Of a stretch of 6,540 nucleotides of DNA, positions 6,126-6,540 are shown in pieces (positions within the stretch are counted from its first letter, which is position 1; each line of letters starts with the position of its first letter). Both the position numbers and the translations under genes were made by a program. The stretch comes from Promethearchaeota archaeon. GTDB lineage: Archaea > Asgardarchaeota > Lokiarchaeia > Sigynarchaeales > SOKP01. Location: positions 1 through 6,540 of the forward strand of contig WJKD01000230.1 in the NCBI GenBank assembly GCA_014729315.1. Reading direction: 5' to 3'. The notes under the pieces were generated by a model that was not told the DNA's origin, searched no databases, and saw only the letters and a program-made list of their open reading frames with translations.

Positions 6126-6540
6126 CTATTTTTTTCTTATTTTGCGTTTAAACAACGGCGGTAGTTCAAGCAAAGAACGAATAAGATTTTCTCGGGACAT
6201 ATCTCCTCCCGTAGCGGTTTTGAGCCAGCTTTCCTTACCAAAAATCTTTTTTACAATTTTACGAGGGCTTAACCCTTGATTATGTAAATTGATGCTTTCT
6301 TCCTTTAGGAAACTCCAATAATCTAATAATTCTTGGAGCTCAGAAGTGGTAATAATCCTTCCATCTTCTAACAAGATATTTTTTGGATTGAGCTTGATTA
6401 ATTTTTTAAAAGTTTCCATCATGATAATTGCATTCTCCCAATTAAAGATTACATTTTGTTTTTCGTTGATAAATGCGTCTGTTGAGAATAATAGTCTCTT
6501 TTTTTCGTGGAATATTGAGATTAGGTTGAAACAATGTCCG
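6126..6540 (-). CDS. MBL-fold (metallo-beta-lactamase-like) hydrolase, C-terminal part, N-terminus off the right edge
   Basis: The frame is open from the window edge to a TAG at 6126-6128, giving 137 residues. It begins GHCFNLISIFHEKKRLLFST with D and AF following, which is the second half of the metallo-beta-lactamase fold: the GH(C/S) metal-ligand histidine (residue 2 of the visible part) and the bridging Asp in LLFSTDAF (residue 21). The HxHxDH motif would lie upstream, outside the window. The rest (TFKKLIKLNPKNILLEDGRI, then a long helix with NQGLSPRKIVKKIFGKES and a final SLLELPPLFKRK helix) is the accessory C-terminal region seen in many MBL hydrolases of the glyoxalase II or lactonase-like kind. 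An ATG at 6422-6420 is internal, since the MBL motifs lie before it. The final metal ligand usually found as a His near NPKNILLEDGR is not obvious here: Glu and Asp occupy that spot. The substrate cannot be named. Confidence 0.82.
   Translation of the reverse strand, partial: GHCFNLISIFHEKKRLLFSTDAFINEKQNVIFNWENAIIMMETFKKLIKLNPKNILLEDGRIITTSELQELLDYWSFLKEESINLHNQGLSPRKIVKKIFGKESWLKTATGGDMSRENLIRSLLELPPLFKRKIRKK

Noticed and set aside
6126..6422. A complete 98-residue protein starting at the ATG at 6422
   Set aside because: The frame is open upstream to the window edge and the extra residues contain the MBL motifs, so the ATG is internal.

Overview
The window is AT-rich, with A/T-laden gaps between genes, oligo-T tracts after stop codons, TATA-like boxes and few Shine-Dalgarno sites. 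Together with the protein families present (GPH-type MFS permease, DUF2804, LarA-like protein, GyrI-like protein, MBL fold), this suggests an archaeon. An Asgard (Lokiarchaeia-like) genome is my best guess. That is an inference from style and gene content, because no rRNA or marker gene is present.

Layout. Positions 1-375 (minus) hold the first 125 codons of a GyrI-like/AraC-effector-binding protein that runs off the left edge. Positions 584-1114 (minus) encode a hotdog acyl-CoA thioesterase. A 360-base divergent intergenic region follows; next to the downstream gene it contains a perfect 24-bp palindrome inside a 41-bp imperfect tandem repeat, which looks like an operator. Positions 1475-1969 (plus) encode an OsmC-family peroxide-reductase-like protein with both catalytic cysteines. 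Positions 2250-3269 (plus) encode a DUF2804 protein, followed after 55 bases by a GPH-family sodium/sugar-symporter-like permease (3325-4782), possibly cotranscribed. Positions 4865-6103 (plus) encode a LarA-like nickel-pincer racemase/epimerase with all the key residues I could check. Positions 6126-6540 (minus) hold the C-terminal part of an MBL-fold hydrolase that continues past the right edge, convergent with the LarA homologue.

How they may fit together. The thioesterase and OsmC genes diverge from one regulatory region and look like housekeeping or stress functions. The permease and the LarA homologue could serve uptake and stereochemical conversion of a sugar or hydroxy acid, but a T-tract separates them, so the link is only a possibility. 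I see no CRISPR array, tRNA, rRNA, insertion sequence or clear mobile element. No wholly new system is evident. The most interesting items are the operator-like repeat, the intact LarA active site in a gene without its cofactor-maturation genes nearby, and the altered cation-site residues of the permease.
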